60,885 nucleotides of DNA from Acidimicrobiales bacterium (lineage in GTDB: Bacteria; Actinomycetota; Acidimicrobiia; Acidimicrobiales; Palsa-688): NCBI GenBank assembly GCA_019241495.1, contig JAFAWZ010000273.1, positions 1 to 60,885 on the forward strand. The letters are read 5' to 3'. The notes beneath the pieces were generated by a model. It was not told the origin of the DNA. It did no database searches and saw only the letters and a program-made list of their open reading frames with translations. The translations under genes were made by a program, and so were the position numbers. Numbering within the stretch: the first letter of the stretch is position 1; each line of letters begins with the position of its first letter. Of this stretch, positions 48,740-57,290 are shown piece after piece.

Positions 48740-49036
48740 ATGGACTACGTAATGTTGCTTCGCTGGAAGCCCGGCTTGACCCGACAGCAGCGCGACGGCG
48801 CCTTGATGAACCGGGCCGGTTGGAAATACCCGGCAGGCGTAGAGATCATCGCCGAGTACTGGCCGGCTGCCGAAGACCCCGCAGTGGTTTCGATCTTCCG
48901 GACCAACGATTTTGGTGCCCTGATGGAGATCGGAGTCACGTGGGGTGACGTCTTCGACATAACCACGCTCCCTGCGATCAGCGCCGAGGATGGTCTGAAG
49001 GTGGGCCCCGACGTGATGGGACGGCGGCAGTTCTGA
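48740..49036 (+). CDS. DUF3303-like small protein
   Basis: 98 residues, ATG with GAGGAGGGG just upstream. MDYVMLLRWKPGLTRQQRDGALMNRAGWKYPAGVEIIAEYWPAAEDPAVVSIFRTNDFGALMEIGVTWGDVFDI resembles the DUF3303/dimeric alpha-beta barrel type of small protein. Function unknown. Divergent from the AraC gene. Confidence 0.75.
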   Translation: MDYVMLLRWKPGLTRQQRDGALMNRAGWKYPAGVEIIAEYWPAAEDPAVVSIFRTNDFGALMEIGVTWGDVFDITTLPAISAEDGLKVGPDVMGRRQF

Positions 49037-49047
49037 CAGCCCGCTGA

Positions 49048-49266
49048 CAGCGAGCAGCCAACCCCCACAACGCTTTTCAGAACGGGCAGACCATGACCAA
49101 CTACACGGGCGCCTTCGGCGTCATGAAGCTGACGCTCGACCAGAACGGCTACAGCTGGGATTACGAGTCGGCTCCGGCTCCCAAGGATAGCAACGGCAAC
49201 CCGGCGTGGGCGTCATTCTCGGACACCGGCTCGAGCTCCCGCCACGGACCGTCTCAGGCCGGCTAA
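49048..49266 (+). pseudogene. C-terminal remnant of a metallophosphoesterase (acid-phosphatase type)
   Basis: From the TGA at 49045 to a stop at 49266 one frame reads NAFQNGQTMTNYTGAFGVMKLTLDQNG, then YSWDYESAPAP and FSDTGSSSRHGPSQAG, resembling the last domain of secreted purple-acid-phosphatase-like enzymes that often end in 'dtGsa.CHGp'. The catalytic metallophosphatase domain is absent. An ATG at 49093 would give a 57-residue peptide, but no signal or ribosome site supports a new gene. Confidence 0.65.
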
Positions 49267-49421
49267 CCCCGTCCGTAGTGTCGGACCAGCTCATTCGCGT
49301 ATCTGCCACCCAGCGTCTCACCGGACTCTCGTAGCCACGTCGAAAGGGCGATTCGACCGGTAGCTGGGGCTGTGGTGTCGGCCGGACCATCAGGTATGAG
49401 CGACGAATCCGCCCATGTCGT

Positions 49422-49464
49422 TTGTGACGCGAAAACCGCACTATTTGCGGATAACGCGTCACAA
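49422..49464. repeat. Palindrome with perfect 10-bp arms
   Basis: TTGTGACGCG (49422-49431) and CGCGTCACAA (49455-49464) are exact inverse copies; inside them CCGC/GCGG (49436-49439, 49447-49450) forms a second stem. AT-rich loop. Could be an operator or terminator between the phosphatase remnant and the exporter permease gene. Confidence 0.75.
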
Positions 49465-49470
49465 GGGGCC

Positions 49471-49535
49471 CGCCAGCCGCCAGCCGCCAGGTGCCAGCCA
49501 CCGGGTGCCGGGTGCCGGGTGCCGGGTGCCGGGTG
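49471..49535. repeat. Heptanucleotide tandem repeats upstream of the exporter permease
   Basis: Four degenerate copies of CGCCAGC (49471-49498) are followed by five perfect copies of CCGGGTG (49501-49535), ending 22 bp before the GTG start of the permease gene. Copy-number change would alter promoter or leader spacing in steps of seven. Confidence 0.85.
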
Positions 49536-49557
49536 ACGAGCGGTAAGAATCAGCAGA

Positions 49558-52086
49558 GTGGCCCGGGTCTATCTCTACCGCCTCCGGTCCATCCTGCGCC
49601 GCCGCTCGTCCGACTACCTCGTTCTCGCCCTGCTGATCGCCGTCCTCGGCGGGCTGGCCATGGGCTCGGTGGTGGTGGGCCGGCGCACTCAGTCCGCCTT
49701 CCCGGCGTTCCTCGCCCAGGACAAGGCCTCCACCCTCACCATGTCGACTTACGGTACCGGTCCCAACGAAGTCGCCAACGACTACCTGCCATCCGTCGAA
49801 GCAGCCATCCGGCGGCTTCCCGAAGTCCAGAGCGTCGAAGCCATGGCAGGCGCCTTCGCCGTTCCCATCCAATCCGACGGCGCCCCGCTCGGTTCCGCCT
49901 ACAACACGATCAACATCGCCGCGTCGATCGACGGCCTCTACTTCGACCAGGACCGGGCAGTGGTGGTCAAGGGGCGGATGGCCAACCCCGACGCACCGGA
50001 CGAGTTCGTCACCACGCCTCTCGGCGCGCAGATTCTGGGCCTGCATCTGGGCCAGGACCTCCTCTTCGGCGTGTTCAACACACAGTTGGCCCAGGAACCG
50101 GGATTCGGCACCCCTGCGGTCCAGCCCCTATCCAAGGTCAAGATGCGCCTGGTCGGACTGGTCGAATTCAACTACCAGGTGATCGAGGACGACACCGACC
50201 GCTTCCCCACCAATCTGATCCTCACCCCGGCCTTCACCCGCAGCCAGGTCAACGACAACGGTACCTGGTACGGCATACGCCTCAGGCCAGGGGTCCGTGA
50301 CCTGGGGTCGCTCGAGCGCAAGCTCATCGCCCTTCTCCCCCCCGGCTCGGTACCGAACTTCGATCCGGTGTCCGCCGTCGGTGACCGGGTGGAGACCGCG
50401 GTTCGTCCCGAGTCGATTGCCCTCGCCGGGTTCGGTCTGATCGCCGCTCTCGCAGCCTTCGGGATCTGCATCCCGGTCATGTCCCGCCTGACCATGAATG
50501 GCGACGACGAGCGGCGAGTACTGCGGGCACTGGGGGCAGCCCCCCGCTCCGTTGCCGCAGATACCTACATCGGTGCGGTGGCCGCCTTAGCCCTGGGCAC
50601 CGTGCTGGCCACCGGCATATCTGCGGGCCTGTCGACGCTCGCCCCACTCGGTCCGGTGCACCGCGTCTACCACCCCGGCCCGCTGGCCCTCGACTGGACC
50701 GTAGTCGGCATCAGCGCATTGCTGTTCACCGGCGTGCTCGGGGCGGTCGTGGTGGCCATGGCCACGCGTCGGGCCCGAGGCGGGGCCGGGCATCTTCATC
50801 CCGCCAGCGCGGGGGCCAAGTCCGGCGTCGCATCGGCCGCCGTGGCCGCCGGACTGCCGGTCCCGATCGTGCTGGGCACCCGCTTCGCCCTGGAGCCGGG
50901 CCGGGGTCGCACCGCGGTCCCCGCCCGCTCGGTCATAGGCGGTGCCATGCTCTCCGTGGCCCTCGTGGTGACCACCCTCACGTTCGCCAGCGGCTTACGC
51001 ACCCTGGTCTCCCGGCCGGCCCTGTACGGGTGGAACTGGGACTACGCCCTGATCTCCCAGAATGTTGTCCCGCCGCAAGCCCGCACCGCCTTGAACAACG
51101 ACCGTCTGGTCCGGGCCTGGTCCGGTTACACCGACGTCGGTCTCGTAATCGACGGGCAGGTCGTACCGGCGATTGGCGCCGAGAACACCGCAGTGGTTGG
51201 CCCACCCGTCCTGTCCGGGCACCAGGTGACCGGAGCCAACCAGGTTGTCCTGGGTTCAGCCACGCTGACCTCTCTCGGCAAGAAGGTCGGCGATCTGGTG
51301 CAGGTCGCCTATGGCAGCCCCTCCACGGCGCCCATCTACCTGCCGCCCCGGCCGATGCGAATCGTCGGCACGGCCACCTTTCCCGCCATCAGCGGGTCCA
51401 ACAACATCGCCGAGCACCCGAGCCTCGGTGTCGGCGCCCTCTTCTCCTACCTGTCGCTGCCAGCTGCCTTCCTGAACCTGCTCCAGGTCCCAGACCCCAC
51501 GCAGGACGGGCCGCCCGTGGTCTTCGTCCGCTTCCAGGCCGGCGTCGGAGCCAAGGCGGCCAAAGCCGACCTCGACCGGATCGTCGCAGTGGCCAACCAA
51601 GCCTTCGCTACTGACCCGGCCGCCGCGACAGACACCGACTCATGGGAGAGCGTCCAGCGTCCCGCCGCCATCGCCAACTATCAGTCAACCGGCGCCACGC
51701 CATTGATTCTGGCCTGCAGCCTGGCGGCAAGTGCCATGGCCGCGCTGGCCATCAGCCTGGTTGCATCGGTCCGCCGCCGACGTCGTGACCTGGCTGTTCT
51801 GAAGACGCTGGGTTTCACCCGGGCCCAGACCACTGCCACCGTGGCCGCCCAGGCACTGGTGACCGCCCTGCTCGCCGACGCCGTCGGCATCCCCGTCGGC
51901 ATCGCAGTCGGCCGGCAACTGTGGATCGCCTTCGCCCGCAGCATCGACGCCGTGCCCACACCGACCGTGCCGGCCTCGGTCGCCCTGGTAGGAATGCTCA
52001 CCGTCGTCATCTCCCTGCTCGTCGCGGTGGTCCCCGGTCGGCTGGCCGCCCGTACCCCCGCCGCCGCGGTGTTACGGGTCGAGTGA
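49558..52086 (+). CDS. FtsX-like ABC transporter permease (MacB-type, actinobacterial double-FtsX)
   Basis: 842 residues, GTG start. Membrane segment near 20-42, a long extracytoplasmic part (MSTYGTGPNEVANDYLPSVEAAIRRLPEV...), three membrane segments around 285-420 (FtsX domain 1: IPVMSRLTMNGDDERRVLRALGAAPRSVAADTYIGAV), a second extracytoplasmic part, and a final FtsX domain (RRRDLAVLKTLGFTRAQTTATVAAQAL, GRLAARTPAAAVLRVE). Such permeases move lipids, peptides or antibiotics out, or work mechanically in envelope remodelling. The matching ATPase is likely the convergent gene at 55.5-56.2 kb. Confidence 0.9.
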   Translation: MARVYLYRLRSILRRRSSDYLVLALLIAVLGGLAMGSVVVGRRTQSAFPAFLAQDKASTLTMSTYGTGPNEVANDYLPSVEAAIRRLPEVQSVEAMAGAFAVPIQSDGAPLGSAYNTINIAASIDGLYFDQDRAVVVKGRMANPDAPDEFVTTPLGAQILGLHLGQDLLFGVFNTQLAQEPGFGTPAVQPLSKVKMRLVGLVEFNYQVIEDDTDRFPTNLILTPAFTRSQVNDNGTWYGIRLRPGVRDLGSLERKLIALLPPGSVPNFDPVSAVGDRVETAVRPESIALAGFGLIAALAAFGICIPVMSRLTMNGDDERRVLRALGAAPRSVAADTYIGAVAALALGTVLATGISAGLSTLAPLGPVHRVYHPGPLALDWTVVGISALLFTGVLGAVVVAMATRRARGGAGHLHPASAGAKSGVASAAVAAGLPVPIVLGTRFALEPGRGRTAVPARSVIGGAMLSVALVVTTLTFASGLRTLVSRPALYGWNWDYALISQNVVPPQARTALNNDRLVRAWSGYTDVGLVIDGQVVPAIGAENTAVVGPPVLSGHQVTGANQVVLGSATLTSLGKKVGDLVQVAYGSPSTAPIYLPPRPMRIVGTATFPAISGSNNIAEHPSLGVGALFSYLSLPAAFLNLLQVPDPTQDGPPVVFVRFQAGVGAKAAKADLDRIVAVANQAFATDPAAATDTDSWESVQRPAAIANYQSTGATPLILACSLAASAMAALAISLVASVRRRRRDLAVLKTLGFTRAQTTATVAAQALVTALLADAVGIPVGIAVGRQLWIAFARSIDAVPTPTVPASVALVGMLTVVISLLVAVVPGRLAARTPAAAVLRVE

Positions 52087-52101
52087 CCGAATTGTGCCAG
52101 C

Positions 52102-52119
52102 GGGGGTGCCAGCACCCCC
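52102..52119. terminator. Terminator hairpin after the permease
   Basis: GGGGGTGC/GCACCCCC, 8-bp arms separated by CA, 15 bp after the stop. No T-run; probably a strong pause or end structure. Confidence 0.5.
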
Positions 52120-52220
52120 AGCAGAACGGTAGGCGGCACCCTTGGCCGCGACCGCTGCCCCTTTTACCGTCGAACCAGGAGCGCATGGGGCGCTTCAACT
52201 CCACCTAGGAGGGGTAGCAG

Positions 52221-52871
52221 ATGACTGCAGTTGGAATACCGACGACGGGCGCCGGGCCCGCCGCCAGGACAACATCAAACCGATGGATCGCTCTAACCGG
52301 TGTTCTGTTCGCGTTGCTCTTGGGCGCCGCCGTGGTGATGACCTCGGGCGAGCCCGCGGCCAAGAACGCGACCAAGGTCCAGGCTTGGGTCGTGAAACAC
52401 TCCAGCCTGATAGGTGGATCATTCGTTATCACGACAGCGGCCGTCATAGTCGGCCTCCTCTTCCTGGTCTGGCTCCACTCGCATTTGGGCCGAGACGGCG
52501 GCTGGCTGGGGAGCCTCTTCTTGGTCGGAGTCGTCGTCTTCGCTCTCTCCGGCGCGGTTGGAGCGGGCATCGACGCTGCCCTCAGCCAGGACACCAAGCA
52601 CCTGAGCACTGACACTGTCCAAACGCTGGCCAGCCTGGGCCAGAATCTCAACTACCCAATGACCTGCATCGGCCTGGCCCTGATGTACCTGGCGGCTGGC
52701 TTCCTGATCCGCCGCACCGGGCTGCTACCCGGCTGGCTGAGCTGGGTCTCGTGGCTGTTCGCCCTGCTGGCCGCCAGCATCGTTCTGGGCTTCGTCCCTC
52801 TCGCGGGCAGCGCTCTTTGGATGATCGTGGTGGGCATCTACCTGGCCGCCCGCCCGCCCGTCGAAGGTTAG
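52221..52871 (+). CDS. Multi-pass membrane protein (DUF4386-like)
   Basis: 216 residues; GGAGGGGTAGCAG ahead of the ATG at 52221. Six hydrophobic segments, with ALTGVLFALLLGAAVVM, FVITTAAVIVGLLFLVWLHSHL, LNYPMTCIGLALMYLAAGFLIRRTGLLPGWLSWVSWLFALLAAS. The layout resembles DUF4386/DUF998-type proteins of unknown function. It precedes the response regulator gene by 11 bp, so may be co-regulated with the exporter. Confidence 0.75.
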   Translation: MTAVGIPTTGAGPAARTTSNRWIALTGVLFALLLGAAVVMTSGEPAAKNATKVQAWVVKHSSLIGGSFVITTAAVIVGLLFLVWLHSHLGRDGGWLGSLFLVGVVVFALSGAVGAGIDAALSQDTKHLSTDTVQTLASLGQNLNYPMTCIGLALMYLAAGFLIRRTGLLPGWLSWVSWLFALLAASIVLGFVPLAGSALWMIVVGIYLAARPPVEG

Positions 52872-52882
52872 AGTCGGCCGCC

Positions 52883-53560
52883 ATGGCATCGGCCATCCGC
52901 GTCGCCCTGGCTGAGGACCACGCGCTGGTCCGCGATGGGCTGGTCCGGCTGGTCGAATCAGAGACCGACATGGAGCTGGCCGGGGTGGCGTCGGACCTCC
53001 CCGGCCTGCTGGCGTTGGTCGAGAAAGAGGACCCCGACGTGGTGGTCACCGATATCCGCATGCCGCCCAACCGGGCCGACGAGGGGATCCAGGCCGCGGC
53101 CTGGATGCGGGTCAATAGGCCCCAGACTGCGGTGGTCGTGCTCAGTCAGTACGCCACCCCGGCGCTGGCGCTGGCCCTGCTCGGTGACGGGTCGGCGGGG
53201 AGGGGCTACCTGTTGAAGGAACGGGTGGCTGGAGCGGCGGAACTGGCCAGCGCCATCCGGACGGTTGCGGATGGGGGCTCGGTGATCGACCCCACCGTTG
53301 TAGACGACTTGGTCCGCAGCCGGGCCGGCAAGCGCGACTCCGACCTGTCCTGGCTGACCCCGAGAGAATCGGAGATCCTGGCCGGCATGGCCCAAGGCCG
53401 CAGCAATTCCGGAATAGCCGAGCATTTGAGCCTTTCCGAACGGGCGGTCGAAAAGCACATCAATTCCCTGTTCGCCAAGCTCGGCCTTCGCGAGGAGCGC
53501 GACGTCAACCGACGAGTCAAAGCTGTCCTGCTTTACCTGAACGAGCAGCCGCCGGGATGA
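52883..53560 (+). CDS. NarL/LuxR-type response regulator
   Basis: 225 residues, ATG at 52883. Receiver: ALAEDHALVRDGLVRLVE with Asp57 as phosphoacceptor (PDVVVTDIRMPPN), LLKERV with the conserved Lys. The C-terminal LuxR helix-turn-helix is LTPRESEILAGMAQGRSNSGIAEHLSLSERAVEKHINSLFAKLGL. Partner kinase is the convergent gene at 53921-55507. The stop overlaps the ATG of a receiver-only protein. Confidence 0.93.
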   Translation: MASAIRVALAEDHALVRDGLVRLVESETDMELAGVASDLPGLLALVEKEDPDVVVTDIRMPPNRADEGIQAAAWMRVNRPQTAVVVLSQYATPALALALLGDGSAGRGYLLKERVAGAAELASAIRTVADGGSVIDPTVVDDLVRSRAGKRDSDLSWLTPRESEILAGMAQGRSNSGIAEHLSLSERAVEKHINSLFAKLGLREERDVNRRVKAVLLYLNEQPPG

Positions 53561-53931
53561 CTTCCGGCATCGGTGTGCTCGTCGTCGATGATCAGCCGCC
53601 GTTCCGGCGAGCAGCCCGAGCGGTGCTGGAACGGGTGGAGGATTTCCACCTGATCGGAGAGGCCGAGACGGGCGAGGACGCGGTGGCGCTGGCCGCCGAG
53701 CTGCGCCCCTCTCTGGTGTTGATGGACATCAACATGCCGGGCATGGGCGGCATCGAAGCGACCCGCCGTATCGTGACCGCCGATCCGGATGTGGTCGTCG
53801 TCCTCTGCTCCACACGCGATGTCGCCGACGTCCCTGGCACGGTTGCAGCCAGCGGGGCCGCCACCTACCTGAGCAAGGAGGCGTTCGGCGCGGACGCGCT
53901 GCGCCACATCTGGCGCTCGCTCACCTCGTAG
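53557..53931 (+). CDS. Single-domain response regulator
   Basis: 124 residues: only a receiver (VLVVDDQPPFRRAARAVLE, Asp57 in LVLMDINMPGMGG, Lys in YLSKEAFG). No output domain, as in CheY/Spo0F-like proteins. The ATG overlaps the stop of the NarL-type gene, so both are made together. It could compete for phosphate from the same kinase, or pass phosphate on. Its last 11 bp overlap the convergent kinase gene. Confidence 0.9.
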   Translation: MTSGIGVLVVDDQPPFRRAARAVLERVEDFHLIGEAETGEDAVALAAELRPSLVLMDINMPGMGGIEATRRIVTADPDVVVVLCSTRDVADVPGTVAASGAATYLSKEAFGADALRHIWRSLTS

Positions 53932-55507
53932 CCACCGGCACCTCGCCAGAGACCGCCACACCTTGGCCCGGCTGCGAGCTCCACCGCACCGAGCCGCCGA
54001 TGGCACCGAGACGGTCGGTCATGTTGACCAGGCCGTGCCCGCGTCGTGTCGCGTGCGGGTCAAAGCCCGGCCCATTGTCGCTCACTCGGAAAAAGAGGGT
54101 GCCTTCCTCACACCAAACCTGGACGCGCACCGTGGCCCCGGGTGCATGCTTGGTCGAGTTTTGCAGCGCTTCCAGGCAACAGAAATAGACAGCGGCCTCT
54201 ATGTCCTGATCGAACCGGTCAGCCGTGGTGACATCGACGTGGACCGGAAGTGAGCTGCGAGCGGCGGCCGCCGCCAAGGCTTGGGACAATCCACCGTCGG
54301 CAAGCAGGGGCGGGTAGATGCCATGCGCCAGCTCCCGCAGCTCGACGACTGCGTTTTGCACCTCGCGGTTCATGTCGTCGAGCATGAGGGCCGCCGCGTT
54401 CGGGTCGGTGTCGATCAGGTCACGAGCCAGCCGCAGCCCGATAGCCAGCGCCACCAGGTTCTGTTGGGCGCCGTCGTGGAGGTTGCGTTCGACCCGCCGG
54501 CGCTCGGCGTCGCCGCTCGCCACGATCCGGGCCCGGGACTCACGCAACTCGGCCGCCTGGGCCCGCACCGCAGCCAGGGTGTCCTGCAAGGCGGCGTCGA
54601 GGTGAACGTTGTGCAACGCCAGCCCTACCTCGCGGGCCAGGTCGCCAAGAATCCGGTCGTCTTCCTCGGAGAAGGGCTCGTCCGAGGCGGCCCGTTCGAC
54701 CACGAGCAGGCCGAGCAGCTCGCCGGCGTTGCGTACAGGTGCGGTACGGAGTTGACCGTCTCGACCGGTGGTCAGAGCCGGCAACCAGATGTCGATCCAG
54801 GCGTTGCCCGAGACAGGGGCGCTCAACACGGTCGGGCGTTCTTTGTCGGTGATCGCGATCTGGGGCAGGGCGCCGCGGTCTGGAACCCCGGCCACCCGTT
54901 CGAGCACCTGACCCGATCCAGTGAACACGTCCGCCCTGGTCAGCTGCATGGTCCGCACCAGCGATTCGGCCAGCTGCAGCAACAGCTCGTCCATCGGGGT
55001 GGATCGGGTCACCCGGCTGGCGAAGGCCCTGATCAGCTCGTCGGGCTCCTGCCGGCTGCCGAAGACGATGCGGTTCGCAGTGGCCAAGAAGCGCCGGCGG
55101 GCCGGCCCGAACGACACCGCCGCCAGGGCGGCCGCGACCATGGACCGGCCCAGTGTCTCCCGGTCGCCGCGGCCGGTCGGGGCGTTGCCCAGGCCGCGGA
55201 CCACCACCAAGTACACGGCCGAGATGACCACGGTGAAGGTGCCTGCGGCCAGAGCATTCGCCAGGACCCGGCCACCCAGGCCGGCTACCCGCCGAGACCC
55301 GGATGCGGCGATCGCCATGACCGGCAAGGCGAGAGTGGCCAGGGCGGTCGGCGCCAGGGCGCCCGGCCAGCCGACAATGGCGTGCAGGGTGAGCTCGACG
55401 ACCACCACCGACACAGAAACCGTCATGCCGGCCGCCAGCCAGCGCAGGCGGCCGCGATCTGCGACCCGGACCGGCGCTGTCATGGCCGTCGTCGCCATCG
55501 CCGTCAC
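53921..55507 (-). CDS. Sensor histidine kinase (HisKA_3, NarX/DesK type) with GAF domain
   Basis: 528 residues from GTG at 55507 overlapping the ATPase stop. Four membrane segments (27-130), a GAF-like domain (about 170-300; ERVAGVPDRG...LLVVERAASDEPFSEEDDRILGDLA), a coiled stretch, the dimer/phosphoacceptor helix RRRVERNLHDGAQQNLVALAIGL (His in NLHDGAQQ), then the ATPase: CCLEALQNSTKHAPGA (N box) and DNGPGFD with GHGLVNMTDRL (G boxes). It should phosphorylate the NarL-type regulator and perhaps the lone receiver. Confidence 0.94.
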   Translation of the reverse strand: MTAMATTAMTAPVRVADRGRLRWLAAGMTVSVSVVVVELTLHAIVGWPGALAPTALATLALPVMAIAASGSRRVAGLGGRVLANALAAGTFTVVISAVYLVVVRGLGNAPTGRGDRETLGRSMVAAALAAVSFGPARRRFLATANRIVFGSRQEPDELIRAFASRVTRSTPMDELLLQLAESLVRTMQLTRADVFTGSGQVLERVAGVPDRGALPQIAITDKERPTVLSAPVSGNAWIDIWLPALTTGRDGQLRTAPVRNAGELLGLLVVERAASDEPFSEEDDRILGDLAREVGLALHNVHLDAALQDTLAAVRAQAAELRESRARIVASGDAERRRVERNLHDGAQQNLVALAIGLRLARDLIDTDPNAAALMLDDMNREVQNAVVELRELAHGIYPPLLADGGLSQALAAAAARSSLPVHVDVTTADRFDQDIEAAVYFCCLEALQNSTKHAPGATVRVQVWCEEGTLFFRVSDNGPGFDPHATRRGHGLVNMTDRLGAIGGSVRWSSQPGQGVAVSGEVPVATR

Positions 55508-56199
55508 CCCTCGATCCGACCATCGCGCATGGCCAGCACTCGTGACGCGGCCGCGGCGACGTCTGGGTTATGGGTCACCAGCACGATCGTCTGGCCGCCA
55601 GCGTGCAGGCGGCGCAGCAGTTCGATGATCTCCATGCTCCCCTCGCTGTCGAGGGAGCCGGTCGGCTCGTCGGCGAGCAACAGCGTCGGGTCGTTGGCCA
55701 GGGCCCGGGCGATGGCCAGCCGCTGGCGCTGCCCACCTGATAGGAGGGCTGGCATCATCGAAGCCTTGTCGCCGATACCCAACAGGTCGAGCAGGTCGCG
55801 GCCCCTCCCCTCAGCGGCCCGGCGGCTCCGCCCGGCGATGACCGCCGGCAGGGCGACGTTCTCCAGCGCCGTCATACCTTCGAGCAGGTTGAAGAACTGG
55901 AACACGATGCCCACGTGGCGTCGACGGATCCGAGCCAGCTCGTCTTCGCTCAAGCCGTCCAAGGGTCGGCCGTCAATGCTGATCTGGCCGTCATCGGGCG
56001 TCTCCAGCCCGGCGATCAGGTTCAGCAGCGTCGACTTGCCGCATCCCGATGGGCCCATCACGGCGACAAACTCGGTTGGGGCAACCGAGAGGTCGACGCC
56101 CCGGAGCGCTCGGATGGGTGCGTTGTCGGCCTCGAACGTCTTGCGCAGGCCCCGTACTGCGACCGCCTTTCCCGTATCGACGTGCCCCACGGGCAACAA
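55504..56199 (-). CDS. ABC transporter ATPase (MacB/LolD family)
   Basis: 231 residues; a TTG at 56199 is the longest start, with a GTG at 56190 as an alternative. Walker A GPSGCGKST, Q-loop FQFFNLLEGMTALENVALP, signature LLSGGQRQRLAIARAL, Walker B LLLADEPTGSLDS, switch His in VTHNPDVA. The LLEGMTALENV block identifies the MacB/LolD/FtsE-type ATPases that pair with FtsX permeases. It is co-transcribed with the histidine kinase and convergent to the permease. Confidence 0.93.
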   Translation of the reverse strand: MLPVGHVDTGKAVAVRGLRKTFEADNAPIRALRGVDLSVAPTEFVAVMGPSGCGKSTLLNLIAGLETPDDGQISIDGRPLDGLSEDELARIRRRHVGIVFQFFNLLEGMTALENVALPAVIAGRSRRAAEGRGRDLLDLLGIGDKASMMPALLSGGQRQRLAIARALANDPTLLLADEPTGSLDSEGSMEIIELLRRLHAGGQTIVLVTHNPDVAAAASRVLAMRDGRIEG

Positions 56200-56390
56200 C
56201 GCTACGTGTTTACGTGCCTGACCGGCCAGGGTGCTGCCTTACCCCTGGGGTGTGGTCAACACCCGATCCCGTCTCGCGATCGGCTCGATTCGGTTCGCGA
56301 TCGACGGGTCGCCTGTTTGGTGAGTGGACAGTTTTACCGCAAATAGCCGGAACAGGTGCCACTCGCCAAAAGGGGTGCCAGTCGATGCAG

Positions 56391-57234
56391 CTAACCGGGG
56401 ACCACAGCCGCGACCAGCTTGGCCGCCGCGGCCGGCACCGCGTCGAGCCATAGGTACGGATCGACAAGCTCAACCTCCAGGACGAGCGGCACCCCATCCG
56501 GGTCATTGATCAGATCGACGCGGCCGTAGCTCGGGACCACACCCACCCGCTCGCGCACAACATCAGGCCGTTCCAGGCCATACGCTCCCATGGCCGTTCC
56601 ACGACGCCCTCACCGGCAATGAGGACCGGCCGTTTCAAGACAGCGTGGCTGAAGTCGCCATCGAAGAAGACGAGGTCGGCCTCGCCTTCGACATCGATGT
56701 TCGAGAGAAACGGTTGCACCATCGCGGTCTACCCGGAGCGGTGGAGCGCTTCGACGTGGGTCGTTGCTGCCTCAATATCGCTCGGTGGTAGCGGGCGGTC
56801 TGTCGCCCTCCAGCAGATATTGCCGGCTTGACCACGAACTCCGCGTCGGGCGGGGCCCAAGGATCTCCGGGTGCAACCCAGGTCGTCGGGACTACCGGAA
56901 CCCCCGCGGCGGCCAGCTCCCGCTGATGGCGCTTGTCGAGACCCCACTCGATGACGGCGCGTGAGTTGACCAAGGCGGTCTCCTCCCCGACCTGCCGGGT
57001 CCACTCCAAGTACTCGCCTGGCCGGTCGACACTGTCCCAGGTGCTGCTGACCAAGACGTGGCTGAAGGAGCGCCATTTCACTCGAGGATCGTCCCAAGAG
57101 ACCAAGGTCGACATAGCACCGCTGACACGCAACGCGTCCTGGATGGGTCCGGCGTCCGGATCCGGGTAGAGATCCCCGGGGTCAGCATCACCGGTTCGTC
57201 GGCAACCCACGATCGCTACCTTTGTGGCTGACAC
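56391..57234 (-). pseudogene. ATP-grasp protein (cycloserine-ligase/RimK-like), two frameshifts and a TAG
   Basis: From GTG at 57234 the first frame reads KVAIVGCRR, VSWDDPRVKWRSFSHVLVSSTWDSVDRPGEYLEWTRQV, NSRAVIEWGLDKRHQRELAAAGVPVVPTTWVAPGD and FVVKPAISAGGRQTARY. Near 56775 the coding frame shifts (SDIEAATTHVEALHRSG), then an in-frame TAG is followed by TAMVQPFLSNIDVEGEADLVFFDGDFSHAV. Near 56560 it shifts again (VPSYGRVDLINDPDGVPLVLEVELVDPYLWLDAVPAAAAKL). The three parts together form one complete ATP-grasp chain of about 280 residues. Three lesions make a working product very unlikely. Relatives join ATP-dependent carboxylate-amine bonds. Confidence 0.85.
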
Positions 57235-57290
57235 AGTATGTAGGTTCGCGACCGTAGATCGACGCCGCCAACGAATACTCCGCCCTGGTC

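Noticed and set aside
49471..49535. Possible CRISPR or att site
   Set aside because: Seven-base units without spacers and no integrase; tandem repeat only.
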